DNA of 64,000 nt, from the NCBI RefSeq assembly GCF_018403265.1, contig NZ_BOSI01000002.1, positions 1-64,000 of the forward strand, in the 5' to 3' direction. The stretch is from Paenibacillus sp. J31TS4 (GTDB taxonomy: Bacteria > Bacillota > Bacilli > Paenibacillales > NBRC-103111). This document shows positions 50,592 to 59,027 of the stretch, one piece after another (positions within the stretch are counted from its first letter, which is position 1; every line of letters begins with the position of its first letter). The notes under the pieces are model-generated. The model was not told the DNA's origin. It saw nothing but the letters and a program-made list of their open reading frames with translations, and searched no databases. Position numbers and translations under genes: made by a program.

Positions 50592-51443
50592 TTAAACCAG
50601 CAAGAGAATTCGATTGCCGGATGGATCGCTTGTAGTATAACCACCATGTCCTTCTGCGACGGATGCACCTATGCTCTGCAAATTGGCGACAGCGCGATCA
50701 CGTGCCGCCGCATCGGGATATAGTAATGTAAACGATTGGAGACCGACGCTGTTTTCAGGCGGCTTGGGTGCCCCTACACCGTTCCACGTATTCAAACCAA
50801 TGTGGTGATGGTAGTTTCCAGTGGAAATAAAAAGCGCCTGTGCTCCGAACCGGTTTACAACTTCGAAGCCAAGCCCCTTGCAATAAAACTCTTCTGTCTT
50901 TGCTAATTCCGAAACATGCAGATGGATATGCCCCATCACTGTATCAGCCGGCAGCCCCTTCCATTCCTGCTGCTGGTTTATTCCCGAAAGAAGATCCCGA
51001 AAATCCAAGGGGTCAACTGTCATTTTCACTTCGCCATTCTTCCATTCCCATTCCGAAGGATCGCGATCCCTATAAATTTCAATTCCGTTTCCATCGGGAT
51101 CTGACAAGTACAGAGCTTCGCTGACTAAATGATCGGAAGAGCCGAACCGTTGTCCACTATTGGCCAAATGCTGAACAATTTGAGCCAGATCGGAACGTGT
51201 CGGAAGGAGAAGGGCGAAATGGTACAGTCCCGTCGTTCTTCCCTGCATGGGGACAACGGAATCCGGTTGTTCGATGGATAACAGAACCTTTTTTCCATCT
51301 GCAGTCAGGTTAGCTGTTTGTTCTGTTTGCTCCAGAACCTGGAAGCCAATGATATCCTGATAAAACTTCAAAGCACGTTCCAGGTTTTGAACCTTAAGGT
51401 TCACTTGCCCGACATAAGTGTTGGGCTTACGGTGAAAACTCAT
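50592..51443 (-). CDS. Catechol-2,3-dioxygenase-like VOC protein (CatE/MhqO-type)
   Basis: A 283-residue two-domain VOC protein. The first half begins YVGQVNLKVQNLERALKFYQDIIGF. The C-terminal half has metal ligands in GHIHLHVSEL and YHHHIGLNTW with a terminal acidic ligand in HGGYTTSDPSGNRILL. It is closest to CatE and MhqO of Bacillus, ring-cleaving dioxygenases induced by catechol or quinones. ATG 51443 follows AGGGGG. First gene of a three-gene operon divergent from an HxlR-type regulator. Confidence 0.88.
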   Translation of the reverse strand: MSFHRKPNTYVGQVNLKVQNLERALKFYQDIIGFQVLEQTEQTANLTADGKKVLLSIEQPDSVVPMQGRTTGLYHFALLLPTRSDLAQIVQHLANSGQRFGSSDHLVSEALYLSDPDGNGIEIYRDRDPSEWEWKNGEVKMTVDPLDFRDLLSGINQQQEWKGLPADTVMGHIHLHVSELAKTEEFYCKGLGFEVVNRFGAQALFISTGNYHHHIGLNTWNGVGAPKPPENSVGLQSFTLLYPDAAARDRAVANLQSIGASVAEGHGGYTTSDPSGNRILLLV

Positions 51444-51613
51444 GATGCATCCCCCTTTCTAGTGAGCTCTAACTTTAGAAAAGCCCCCATATTCGCAATG
51501 TAACACCTAAGTTTTCCCTAAATGCCAAACCGGGAGCGTCTTTTCTTAAGCCTTTTTTATTATAAATTTTTTCTAACCGAATCATTCGAATGGCAAGATC
51601 CTTTCATCAGTCA

Positions 51614-51659
51614 GTTACTTTATGTAACCTATTATATTTATTAAAGTCATTTACGTCAA
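51614..51659 (-). promoter_or_regulatory. Promoter and operator of catechol-stress operon
   Basis: Minus strand TTGACG (51654-51659), 17 bases, TATAAT (51631-51636), followed by a GTTAC-N5-GTAAC palindrome (51614-51628). An HxlR dimer bound there would block transcription just downstream of the -10. Confidence 0.8.
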
Positions 51660-51677
51660 GTTTGTATTTATTAAAAA

Positions 51678-51709
51678 GTAATGCGATTACCTTTATAGGG
51701 TGCTATAAT
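51678..51709 (+). promoter_or_regulatory. Operator and extended -10 of HxlR gene
   Basis: GTAAT-GCG-ATTAC palindrome (51678-51690) and TGC-TATAAT (51701-51709), 29 bases before the TTG start. It resembles the palindrome at 51614 and suggests autoregulation. Confidence 0.65.
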
Positions 51710-51737
51710 AGAAGAAGGAAGGAAGGGGTGGTGGGAA

Positions 51738-52046
51738 TTGGATAAAACGATTTGCCCGAGGTTTGAAAAAGCCATGAATTTATTAAGCCAAAGATGGATT
51801 GGGCTGATTATTTATCAGCTGTTATCCGGTCCACAGCGGTTTTGTCATATAGAAGCTGCGATCGGAGTGAGCGGCAAGGTTCTTTCCGAGAGGTTGAAGG
51901 ATTTGGAGAATGAAGGAATTGTGGAGCGAAACATTTATCCCGAAACTCCTGTACGGATTGAGTATTCCCTAACCGAGAAAGGGTTAGCTTTCGAATCCAT
52001 ATTGCGGGATATCGAACATTGGTCCCAAAGCTGGCTAGAGGCATAA
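51738..52046 (+). CDS. HxlR family redox regulator (CatR/YodB-like)
   Basis: A 102-residue winged-helix repressor. Cys6 (MDKTICPRF) is the conserved redox-sensing cysteine of YodB and CatR, followed by FEKAMNLLSQRWIGLIIYQLLSG, SERLKDLENEGIVERNIYPETPVRIEYSLTEKG. In B. subtilis these proteins release DNA when Cys6 is alkylated or oxidised by quinones and diamide. TTG 51738 follows GGAAGGGG. Divergent from the catE-like operon, which it should repress, with two similar palindromes between. Confidence 0.9.
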   Translation: MDKTICPRFEKAMNLLSQRWIGLIIYQLLSGPQRFCHIEAAIGVSGKVLSERLKDLENEGIVERNIYPETPVRIEYSLTEKGLAFESILRDIEHWSQSWLEA

Positions 52047-52074
52047 TTCATCGCTCAATAGTTTGCTTGCATAC

Positions 52075-52110
52075 AAAGCAGCCTCCTTTTTATTGGATAG
52101 GCTGCTTTTT
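52075..52110 (+). terminator. Terminator of HxlR gene
   Basis: AAAGCAGCC / GGCTGCTTT stem, 16-base loop, TTTTT. Confidence 0.8.
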
Positions 52111-52340
52111 CATTGCACCGGAAGGTAGGCCCAGGGGGCATCTTGTCGGAACCTCCGCAAGGAGAATACCGCTATCGGCGAAACGTCTGAACGGGGCAGC
52201 TAACTATTGCTGGTTCGGAAGGGGAGGGCATCGAGACGCGGGAGCATCCGCCATGAAGTCTACGAGAGAGTGGCGGCAGCCTTGCGCTTTCGGCTAGAAC
52301 AACAGTGCACCGAAAGAAATCGTTCTGTAATTGGGGGAAA
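52111..52340. other. Intergenic, nothing recognised
   Basis: About 230 bases between the HxlR terminator and the copper promoter; no gene or clear repeat. Confidence 0.4.
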
Positions 52341-52356
52341 AAAGACAAAAGAAGGG

Positions 52357-52386
52357 TTGACGAAATATAGGGTACGGGGGTATACT
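52357..52386 (+). promoter_or_regulatory. copZ promoter with CsoR-type site
   Basis: TTGACG (52357-52362), 18 bases, TATACT (52381-52386). The spacer contains ATAGGGTACGGGGGTAT, the GC-rich core with TATA flanks typical of CsoR operators in Firmicutes copZA promoters. Confidence 0.75.
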
Positions 52387-52462
52387 ACAAATTAAGAAGA
52401 GCAATTGGCCTCCGCAACTATTCGGCCCGCCGCCAAATTCCTAGAGAAAAGGATGAGAAGCC

Positions 52463-52663
52463 ATGAAGCAAGCAACACTGCAAGTAGAAGGAATGAGCTG
52501 CCAGCACTGTGTGAACGGAATCGAAGGCGCATTAAAGGAGCTGGGCGCCGCTGGGCGGGTCGACCTCGCCGGACGCAAGGTCGAGGTAGCGTACGACTCG
52601 GACCGCATCAGCCTGGAGCAAATTCGGGAAGCGATCGAAGAACAAGGATACGAAGTTCTGTAA
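52463..52663 (+). CDS. copZ: Copper chaperone CopZ
   Basis: A 66-residue heavy-metal-associated domain. The Cu(I) site is Cys13 and Cys16 in GMSCQHCVNGIEGAL. It carries Cu(I) in the cytosol to CopA. ATG 52463 follows AAAAGGATGAG. copA follows after 35 bases, so they are one operon. The terminal YEVL is as in other CopZ. No csoR gene is near; the regulator must lie elsewhere. Confidence 0.92.
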   Translation: MKQATLQVEGMSCQHCVNGIEGALKELGAAGRVDLAGRKVEVAYDSDRISLEQIREAIEEQGYEVL

Positions 52664-52698
52664 TTCTATCATCGGGGAAGCGAAAGGAGTGAAGCAGG

Positions 52699-55137
52699 AT
52701 GGGAACAGCCGCAGCAAGCCAAACCAAGCAGGCGACGCTTCAGATTACCGGCATGACGTGCGCCGCCTGCGCGAACCGGATCGAGAAGGGGCTGAATAAG
52801 CTCGAAGGCGTAAGCACCGCGAACGTTAACTTCGCTCTGGAGAAGGCAAGCGTTTCGTATGATCCGTCCAAGATCGGCATGGATAGCCTCGAGGCAACCA
52901 TCCAGAAGCTCGGCTATGGAACGGCGAAGGAAGCCGTCGACTTCAAGCTGGAGGGAATGACGTGCGCCGCCTGTGCGAACCGGATCGAGAAAGGGCTGAG
53001 CAAGGTTCCCGGCGTCACCAATGCCACCGTGAACTTTGCTTTGGAGACCGCTCGGGTCGAGTACTCGCCCGGCGAGGTTTCCGTAACCGAGCTCCAGGAT
53101 AAGGTGAAGCGGCTCGGCTACCGGGCGCTCCTGAAGCAAGAGAAGGGGAAGGGGGCGCAAGACCACCGCGCCCGGGAACTCAGGACTCACAAGCGGAAGC
53201 TGCTCATATCGGCGATTCTCTCCTTTCCGCTCCTCTGGTCGATGGTCGGACACTTCTCCTTTACCTCGTGGATCTATACGCCGGAGCTGTTCATGAACCC
53301 GTGGTTCCAGCTTCTGCTGGCGACGCCCGTTCAATTCTATATCGGCAAGCCGTTCTACGTCGGCGCGTACAAAGCCCTGCGCAACGGCAGCGCGAACATG
53401 GATGTCCTCGTCTCGCTGGGCACGTCGGCCGCCTATTTTTACAGTCTCTACTTGACGATCGACTGGGCAAGAGCCGGTGCCGATCCTCATCACGGTCCCT
53501 CTCTGTACTACGAGACGAGCGCAGTGCTGATTACGCTGGTGCTGATGGGGAAGCTGTTCGAAGCGCTCGCCAAAGGCCGGACGTCCGAGGCGATCAAGTC
53601 GCTGATGGGGCTGCAGGCGAAGACGGCGCTCGTCGTCCGAGACGGCCAAGAGCTGACCGTCCCTGTAGAGGAAGTGCTGACGGGAGACATCGTGCTGGTC
53701 CGCCCCGGAGACAAAGTTCCGGTTGACGGCATCGTCCTCGAGGGCATATCGTCGGTTGACGAGTCGATGCTGACGGGCGAGAGCCTGCCGGTCGAGAAGA
53801 AGGCCGGCGATACGGTCATCGGCGCGACAATCAACAAGAACGGCATGCTCCGCATTCAGGCGACCAAGGTCGGCAAGGAAACCGCGCTTGCCCAGATTAT
53901 TAAAGTCGTGGAAGAAGCGCAGGGCTCCAAAGCCCCGATTCAGCGGGTGGCGGACGTGATCTCGGGCATTTTCGTCCCGATCGTCGTCGGCATCGCGGTC
54001 GTGACGTTCCTCGTCTGGTATTTCCTCGTCGTCCCGGGAGAGTTTGCCGAGGCGCTGGAGAAGGCGATCGCTGTCCTCGTCATTGCCTGCCCCTGTGCCC
54101 TCGGACTCGCGACCCCGACGTCGATTATGGCGGGATCGGGACGCGCAGCCGAGCTGGGCATCCTCTTCAAGGGCGGCGAGCATCTGGAGCAGACGCACAA
54201 GATCGACGCGATTATCCTGGATAAAACCGGTACGGTGACCAAAGGAAAGCCGGAGCTCACCGATGTGGCCGCGGAAGGCGACGAAGCGGATTTCCTCCGG
54301 CTGGTCGGCGCTGCGGAGAAGAACTCCGAGCATCCGCTTGCCGAGGCGATTGTGCAGGGCATCCGGGAGAGAGGGATCGAGCTGCCGGGCACGGATTCGT
54401 TCGAGGCGATCCCGGGATTCGGCATCCGGGCCGTCGTCGAAGGCAAAGAGCTGCTGGTGGGAACACGCCGCCTCATGGAGAAGTACAGCGTGAACGCCAG
54501 CCCCGCCTATGAGGCGATGGAACGTCTCGAGGAGGCGGGCAAGACGGCAATGCTGGCCGCCGTTGGCGGCAGCTACGCCGGCATGGTGGCCGTAGCGGAT
54601 ACGATTAAGGAAACCTCCAAGGAGGCCGTCGGCCGCCTGAAGGAGATGGGCATCCAGGTCATTATGATTACGGGCGACAACGAGCGGACGGCGAAAGCGA
54701 TCGCGGCCCAGGTCGGCATCGACCATGTGCTGGCTGAGGTGCTTCCGGAAGGCAAAGCCGAGGAAGTGAAGAAGCTGCAGGCCGCGGGCAAGACGGTCGC
54801 CATGGTCGGCGACGGCATCAACGATGCGCCGGCCCTCGCGACGGCGGACATCGGGATGGCGATCGGCACTGGCACGGACGTCGCGATGGAAGCGGCGGAT
54901 GTCACTCTCATGAGAGGGGAGCTGACAAGCATCCCGGACGCGATCTACATGAGCCGCAAGACGATGAGCAACATCCGGCAGAACTTGTTCTGGGCGCTCG
55001 GGTACAACACGCTCGGCATCCCGATCGCGGCGATCGGTCTGCTGGCGCCATGGGTCGCAGGTGCGGCGATGGCGCTGAGCTCGGTCTCCGTCGTCCTCAA
55101 TGCGCTCCGGCTGCAGCGTGTGAAGGTCCGGGGCTAA
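52699..55137 (+). CDS. copA: Copper-exporting P1B-type ATPase
   Basis: An 812-residue Cu+ pump with two N-terminal metal-binding domains ([15 protein letters not shown] near residues 15 and 85), eight membrane helices and the P1B core. The intramembrane metal site is Cys464-Pro-Cys466 in [10 protein letters not shown]; phosphorylation Asp508 in DKTGTVTKG; the SEHPLAEAI with the HP motif and [13 protein letters not shown] complete it; [10 protein letters not shown] and [15 protein letters not shown] carry the extra copper ligands. ATG 52699 after AAAGGAG. It exports Cu(I) from the cytosol and receives it from CopZ. Confidence 0.96.
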   Translation: MGTAAASQTKQATLQITGMTCAACANRIEKGLNKLEGVSTANVNFALEKASVSYDPSKIGMDSLEATIQKLGYGTAKEAVDFKLEGMTCAACANRIEKGLSKVPGVTNATVNFALETARVEYSPGEVSVTELQDKVKRLGYRALLKQEKGKGAQDHRARELRTHKRKLLISAILSFPLLWSMVGHFSFTSWIYTPELFMNPWFQLLLATPVQFYIGKPFYVGAYKALRNGSANMDVLVSLGTSAAYFYSLYLTIDWARAGADPHHGPSLYYETSAVLITLVLMGKLFEALAKGRTSEAIKSLMGLQAKTALVVRDGQELTVPVEEVLTGDIVLVRPGDKVPVDGIVLEGISSVDESMLTGESLPVEKKAGDTVIGATINKNGMLRIQATKVGKETALAQIIKVVEEAQGSKAPIQRVADVISGIFVPIVVGIAVVTFLVWYFLVVPGEFAEALEKAIAVLVIACPCALGLATPTSIMAGSGRAAELGILFKGGEHLEQTHKIDAIILDKTGTVTKGKPELTDVAAEGDEADFLRLVGAAEKNSEHPLAEAIVQGIRERGIELPGTDSFEAIPGFGIRAVVEGKELLVGTRRLMEKYSVNASPAYEAMERLEEAGKTAMLAAVGGSYAGMVAVADTIKETSKEAVGRLKEMGIQVIMITGDNERTAKAIAAQVGIDHVLAEVLPEGKAEEVKKLQAAGKTVAMVGDGINDAPALATADIGMAIGTGTDVAMEAADVTLMRGELTSIPDAIYMSRKTMSNIRQNLFWALGYNTLGIPIAAIGLLAPWVAGAAMALSSVSVVLNALRLQRVKVRG

Positions 55138-55186
55138 TTCCGGGCGCGTAAGAGGAACTAAGACTATACGACAGGAGGGGAACTAG

Positions 55187-55504
55187 ATGAAGGCGGGGCA
55201 TGTTACGGACCAAACGGTGCAGGCGGCAATCGGGCAGGAGGGCTTGGTTCTTGTGGAGTTTTGGGCACCCTGGTGTCCGCTCTGCAAACAGCTCGACCCT
55301 ATACTGGATCAACTCGCGGAGGAAAACGAGCATCGGCTGAAGATCGTCAAGCTGAATGTCGAGACAGATTCTGTCCTCTCCACCGAGCTGATCGTGATGA
55401 GCCTGCCCGCCATGTTTTTTTACCGGAACGGGGAGATCGTGGGAACGGTAACGGGGTTCGTGCCTAAGCCGACCCTCCAAAGCGCGATCGACCAGCTTTC
55501 CTAA
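55187..55504 (+). CDS. Thioredoxin-like protein with WCPLC active site
   Basis: A 105-residue thioredoxin fold. The active site is WCPLC (Cys30, Cys33) instead of WCGPC, which should shift the redox potential. VLVEFWAPWC, KLNVETDSVLSTELIVMSLPAMFFYRNGEIVGTVTGFVP with the cis-Pro in SLPAMFF are otherwise standard. ATG 55187 follows GGAGGGG. Sits 49 bases after copA in the same orientation; probably co-transcribed. A role in copper-induced thiol stress is possible. Confidence 0.85.
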   Translation: MKAGHVTDQTVQAAIGQEGLVLVEFWAPWCPLCKQLDPILDQLAEENEHRLKIVKLNVETDSVLSTELIVMSLPAMFFYRNGEIVGTVTGFVPKPTLQSAIDQLS

Positions 55505-55512
55505 GAGAGACT

Positions 55513-55546
55513 ACAGCCCTTCCGAATGCGGGAGGGCTGTTTTTTT
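55513..55546 (+). terminator. Terminator of copper operon
   Basis: ACAGCCCT / AGGGCTGT stem followed by a T-run of seven. Confidence 0.85.
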
Positions 55547-55685
55547 GTGGAATGAAGCGGAAAGAATGCCCGCCGCTTCTCCGATTAGCCGGGCAGCCGA
55601 GGAGTGGACGGACCGCTCGAAGCCGGGTTAGCCGCCCGGTTAATCGGGTAAACTATTCTACTTAAATGGATCGGGGGAATGACGA

Positions 55686-55999
55686 ATGAAGCTGCTTCTG
55701 GCGCTCGGCGCGATTGCCGGGCCGCTCTGTTGGCCGCATTTGTCCGCTTCGTCCCGCGGGCGAGGGGCTGGCTGGATGCGCTCGCCGTGCTGGCGGGATG
55801 GGCGTTCGGGAGTATCGCCGCCTTTGCCGTGTATGACATCCGGCGGGACGGAACCGTGTTCATGACAAGCGTCCATGCCGTCTTCTTGAATCCGGTTTTC
55901 CTGCTGGCCGGTGCCTATCTCGGGGTATACGGGCTTTATCTACTGGTGGTGCGGACGCTATCTTCCTGGAGAGGGCGGGAGGGGAAGGGCTCCGATTGA
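55686..55999 (+). pseudogene. Small membrane protein, probably frameshifted
   Basis: A conserved-looking Paenibacillaceae small membrane protein in two frames. The ribosome site GGGGGA fits ATG 55686, whose frame gives MKLLLALGAIAGPLCWPHL, a good first helix, and then reads into GC-rich nonsense. The second frame (open from 55679 to 55999) supplies GWLDALAVLAGWAFGSIAAFAVYDIRRDGTVFMTSVHAVFLNPVFLLAGAYLGVYGLYLLV. A one-base indel near 55735-55755 would join them to about 100 residues. If ATG 55679 is used, the protein would be intact at 106 residues with an odd N-terminus; the ribosome site is then too close. Confidence 0.6.
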
Positions 56000-56010
56000 C
56001 TTGGAGCTAT

Positions 56011-57019
56011 TCAGAGATCCTTTGCATCCGAATAGTACTCGGGAATGGCCGCGAAGAAATGAATCATCTCCTCAGTGATGCTCCAGCCGAAAGCTTCCCT
56101 CAAACCAGGGTCTCGAAAGAATGACTCCGCAACGCTGTGGTTCAATTGCAAGTCGTAAGGGACGTAGGATACCGCGGGCTGTTGAAGGTTCAGAGCCTGT
56201 GGTGCCGCTTCCGGAGAGAAATCGATGGCTCCATCTTGAACGGTCTTCCAGTCCGGGTATAAGCTCGTTGCAAAGTGAAGCTGCATTCGCCCCAAATCAT
56301 AGATGAGGCTGTACGCCGTATCCTCCCGTCGAACCGCTTGTAATGTTTCTCGGGCAACGGGACACCCATTGGGCCGGCTGTTCCGAAGGCTGCACGAACG
56401 CGGTTTTGGCAGCGTTGCGGTTATTCGTGAACATGTAGGCTCCCGTGTAAGGGACATCTTGATTTTTGCCTAGAAGCCGGGTATCCTCCGGGCTCAGGAA
56501 AATGGCTGTACTCATCGTGGTTCCTCCCCAGTCCCAATCCTCCGCCTCCGCGCGACCGGCATCGAGCTCTTGAATCACCGTATCGACAATGCGGTTGATC
56601 CGGGCATCGTTTTGCTGAAGCAGGGCAGCATGCTTCGCTAGCCGGTGCTGCTCAGCCCTTTCTATTAGAAGTGTCCGCTTCTTCTCTCGATACGGTTCGA
56701 TGTCTTCCTCTTCCGCGCCTTCCTTCTCAAGCTGTTCCACTTTCTGATCCAGCAGCAACAGATGAAGCTCTACTTTCTTCAGAGGTGTCAGGGGTGCTGC
56801 GAAGTGGTTAGGATCCGCGAAGACAGCCCCGTCAATCCGAAAATAAGTCGCTAAAGCCTGCAGCCGCTCTTGCGGAATCGGCCGCCGCTTTTTGATCCAA
56901 TCCGAAAACTGCTGCAGGGTAATGCCGAGCTGGCGGCCAATCCCGGAATAGGATTGCTCGTTAATCATGACCAAATACTCTAACACGGTTTTCGACGGGA
57001 CCGTTTCCCTTGGGCTCAT
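56011..57019 (-). pseudogene. HTH regulator, frameshifted
   Basis: Two overlapping frames on the minus strand. The first (57019 to 56297) starts MSPRETVPSKTVLEYL, an XRE-like helix-turn-helix (YSGIGRQLGITLQQFSDWIKKRRPIPQERLQALATYFRI), then a coiled-coil stretch. The second (56457 to 56011) continues with RRREDTAYSLIYDLGRMQLHF-like sequence to the stop. A one-base shift near 56350 separates the parts. The combined protein would be about 340 residues. Ribosome site AGGAGTG precedes ATG 57019. Function unknown. Confidence 0.7.
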
Positions 57020-57212
57020 ACACTCACTCCTGACATAATTTATGTCTGAACGGTGTGTCGGTTTGCTCTTGCAAATGGAGGGGCCCCATTAACGTTTTGC
57101 AACGAACTATCTGCAAGATTATCTAGGCTAGTTCCGTTGCCTGGACAGCAAGGAATAGGAAAACACAGCGTCGAATAAGAAAAATAGGAAATGAGAATGT
57201 AGGTGGTCCTAA

Positions 57213-57710
57213 ATGAACGATCTTATTCATGAGTCTGTCATACAGCTTGCCGAACAATTTCAACTGCCAGAAAGAGTAATAAACATTGCAGAATTGCCAT
57301 GGGTTCCTTTCACGGAAAATCATTCTTGTTCTTTCAAGCCTCTCCGATTTGACCTTAATACGGGTACTTGGATTTATCTGTTTAGAATCAAAAGCAACCA
57401 AGTATTAGGCAAGCACAGGCATACGGGCGGATCTGTAATAGGTTACAACATACAGGGGAAATGGAAGTATGAAGGACGTACATGGGTGGCTACCCCAGGG
57501 ACGTTTGTTTTTGAACCGCCTGGAGACATCCATACGCTTATAACAGAAGACGAAGAAGTTGTTACCTTATTTATTTTAAGTGGCTCGCTTCAATATTTTG
57601 ATGAAAAGAACCAAATCATCGGGCAAGATGATATCTATACGGTATTAAAAAAGTATAGGGACTTTTGCGTGCAAAATGGGATCCAATCAAGGGATGCTCT
57701 TATTTATTGA
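57213..57710 (+). CDS. Cupin-domain dioxygenase-like protein
   Basis: A 165-residue single-cupin protein. Motif 1 has GKHRHTGGSVIGYNIQGKWKYEGR (His, His and Glu-like positions), motif 2 has PGTFVFEPPGDIHTLITEDEE. It resembles the 2,4'-dihydroxyacetophenone dioxygenase/ChrR-like group by its N-terminal LPWVPFTENHSCSFKPLRFD and LNTGTWIYLFRIK. ATG 57213 follows AGGTGG. AT-rich, unlike the first 55 kb; it marks the beginning of an AT-rich island. Substrate unknown. Confidence 0.75.
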   Translation: MNDLIHESVIQLAEQFQLPERVINIAELPWVPFTENHSCSFKPLRFDLNTGTWIYLFRIKSNQVLGKHRHTGGSVIGYNIQGKWKYEGRTWVATPGTFVFEPPGDIHTLITEDEEVVTLFILSGSLQYFDEKNQIIGQDDIYTVLKKYRDFCVQNGIQSRDALIY

Positions 57711-57749
57711 AAATCAAATAGCAGTTTCATTGACAAGGAGGGAACGCGT

Positions 57750-58196
57750 CTGGCTCTTGAAAAGGCTATACAAATACCTCTTGAAGTATGGCAAGACCCA
57801 CAGGGGAATGCAATACTTACTGTTTGTGAAAGTGAGTGTGTGATTTATTTTGGATGCTGGAACGAAGATTCTACCCCTGCTGACTTTATAGCGAAAATAA
57901 CCTTTGAGGACTGTTGGGCAACAAAATCTATACACTCAGAATATTTAGAGTACAAGGTTGAGGAATACAAGCATCGCTCATATATCCTAAAAGTTGAAAA
58001 CTCTGTATGGCTTAGCGAATTGAATAACAAAAAGAAGGAACTGTATCCCAATAGCCATACAGACCACCTTAACTACTGCCATTATGTAATAAATGGTCAT
58101 GACGTATATGTTGAAGTAATTGCAAAAGATTTTGTTCTCAAACGAATAAGCAGGGAACAAGCAGGGCATTACGCTTGGCTTATTGACGAAGCATAA
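57750..58196 (+). CDS. Unknown protein, apparent CTG start
   Basis: A 148-residue soluble protein not recognised. No ATG, GTG or TTG fits the reading frame upstream of 57840, but AAGGAGGG (57735-57742) is followed by CTG at 57750, and the next residues (ALEKAIQIPLEVWQDPQGNAILTV) continue smoothly into the body. I infer a CTG start, likely a mutated ATG. Body motifs: CVIYFGCWNEDSTPADFIAKITFEDCWATKSI and SHTDHLNYCHYVINGHDVYVEVIA. The C-terminus has charge alternation. It follows the cupin gene by 39 bases. Confidence 0.6.
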   Translation: MALEKAIQIPLEVWQDPQGNAILTVCESECVIYFGCWNEDSTPADFIAKITFEDCWATKSIHSEYLEYKVEEYKHRSYILKVENSVWLSELNNKKKELYPNSHTDHLNYCHYVINGHDVYVEVIAKDFVLKRISREQAGHYAWLIDEA

Positions 58197-58235
58197 TAAA
58201 TCATGGGATTTCTTCCAGATTAAAAGGGGCAACGG

Positions 58236-58640
58236 ATGATGGAGGATTGTATTTTTTGTAAAATCGCCAAAGGGGAAGCAAAATCGTGGAAAGTTTATGA
58301 AAATGATGATGTTTATGCCTTTTTGGATATTAATCCTGTAAGCGAGTATCATACACTAATTATTCCAAAGAAGCATTATGAGAACATTTTTGATACTCCT
58401 GAAGATGAATTGATTAAAGTTATGTCAGTTGTAAAAAGAATAGCTACTTTGTATAACACTAAATTAGGTATAAAAAATATCCAAATAATTAATAGTTCGG
58501 GAAAGGAAGCACAACAAGATGTATTTCATACGCACTTTCATATTGTCCCAAGGGAGTCAGGCGACAATCAGGATGTTAAATGGACAACTCACAAAGAATG
58601 GCGTGTGAAATTCGACCAGTTGTTATCAGGATTACAATAA
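58236..58640 (+). CDS. HIT family protein
   Basis: A 134-residue histidine-triad nucleotide hydrolase/transferase. The triad is HTHFHIVPR near residue 99; Cys5 and Cys8 (DCIFCKIAKGEAKSWKVYENDDVYAFLDINPVSEYHTLIIPKKHYENI) form the usual zinc site with a His. Family acts on AMP-conjugates such as AMP-lysine or Ap4A. ATG 58236 (ATG 58239 also possible) follows AAAAGGGG. It is 40 bases after the CTG-start gene and in the same AT-rich block. Confidence 0.88.
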   Translation: MMEDCIFCKIAKGEAKSWKVYENDDVYAFLDINPVSEYHTLIIPKKHYENIFDTPEDELIKVMSVVKRIATLYNTKLGIKNIQIINSSGKEAQQDVFHTHFHIVPRESGDNQDVKWTTHKEWRVKFDQLLSGLQ

Positions 58641-58661
58641 AAGAGAAGTTCTATAAAAAAA

Positions 58662-58682
58662 CCATTCCATTGGCAGGAGTGG
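58662..58682 (+). terminator. Terminator after HIT gene
   Basis: CCATTCC / GGAGTGG stem with a seven-base loop and CTTTGTTTT. Confidence 0.65.
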
Positions 58683-59027
58683 CTTTGTTTTAAACGGATG
58701 AAACTTTGTGGTCAAACCGTACTTTGTGTTAGATACATTGCTGTGAACCGTACCACAAGTGATGGTACACAAAATTAAACAGGAGATTATATTAGAAAGA
58801 GGATACATTGACAGATTAAATTAGCCATTGAGATCAAAAAGGGATTAATATAATATTTAACGAATGTACTTAGATAACATTTAATAAAAATTAATTGACT
58901 AAAGGTACGATTTAATTTATGGGGCAAACAAGAGTTCGGAAAATAGGTCTTTTTGATTATAGATAAGTATATTTTTCCCAAACGGAAATATTTAGGATAT
59001 AATAAAACTAGAAAAGGGTGAGACTTT
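58683..59027. other. AT-rich intergenic before IetAS
   Basis: About 345 bases without gene. It has partial direct repeats around 58709-58760 (ACCGTAC boxes) and a TATAAT at 58998-59003, 25 bases before the ATPase start; the -35 is not clear. It probably contains the promoter of the two-gene defence unit. Confidence 0.5.

Noticed and set aside
52669-54726. 685-codon minus-strand frame
   Set aside because: Antisense of copA; composition typical of a shadow.
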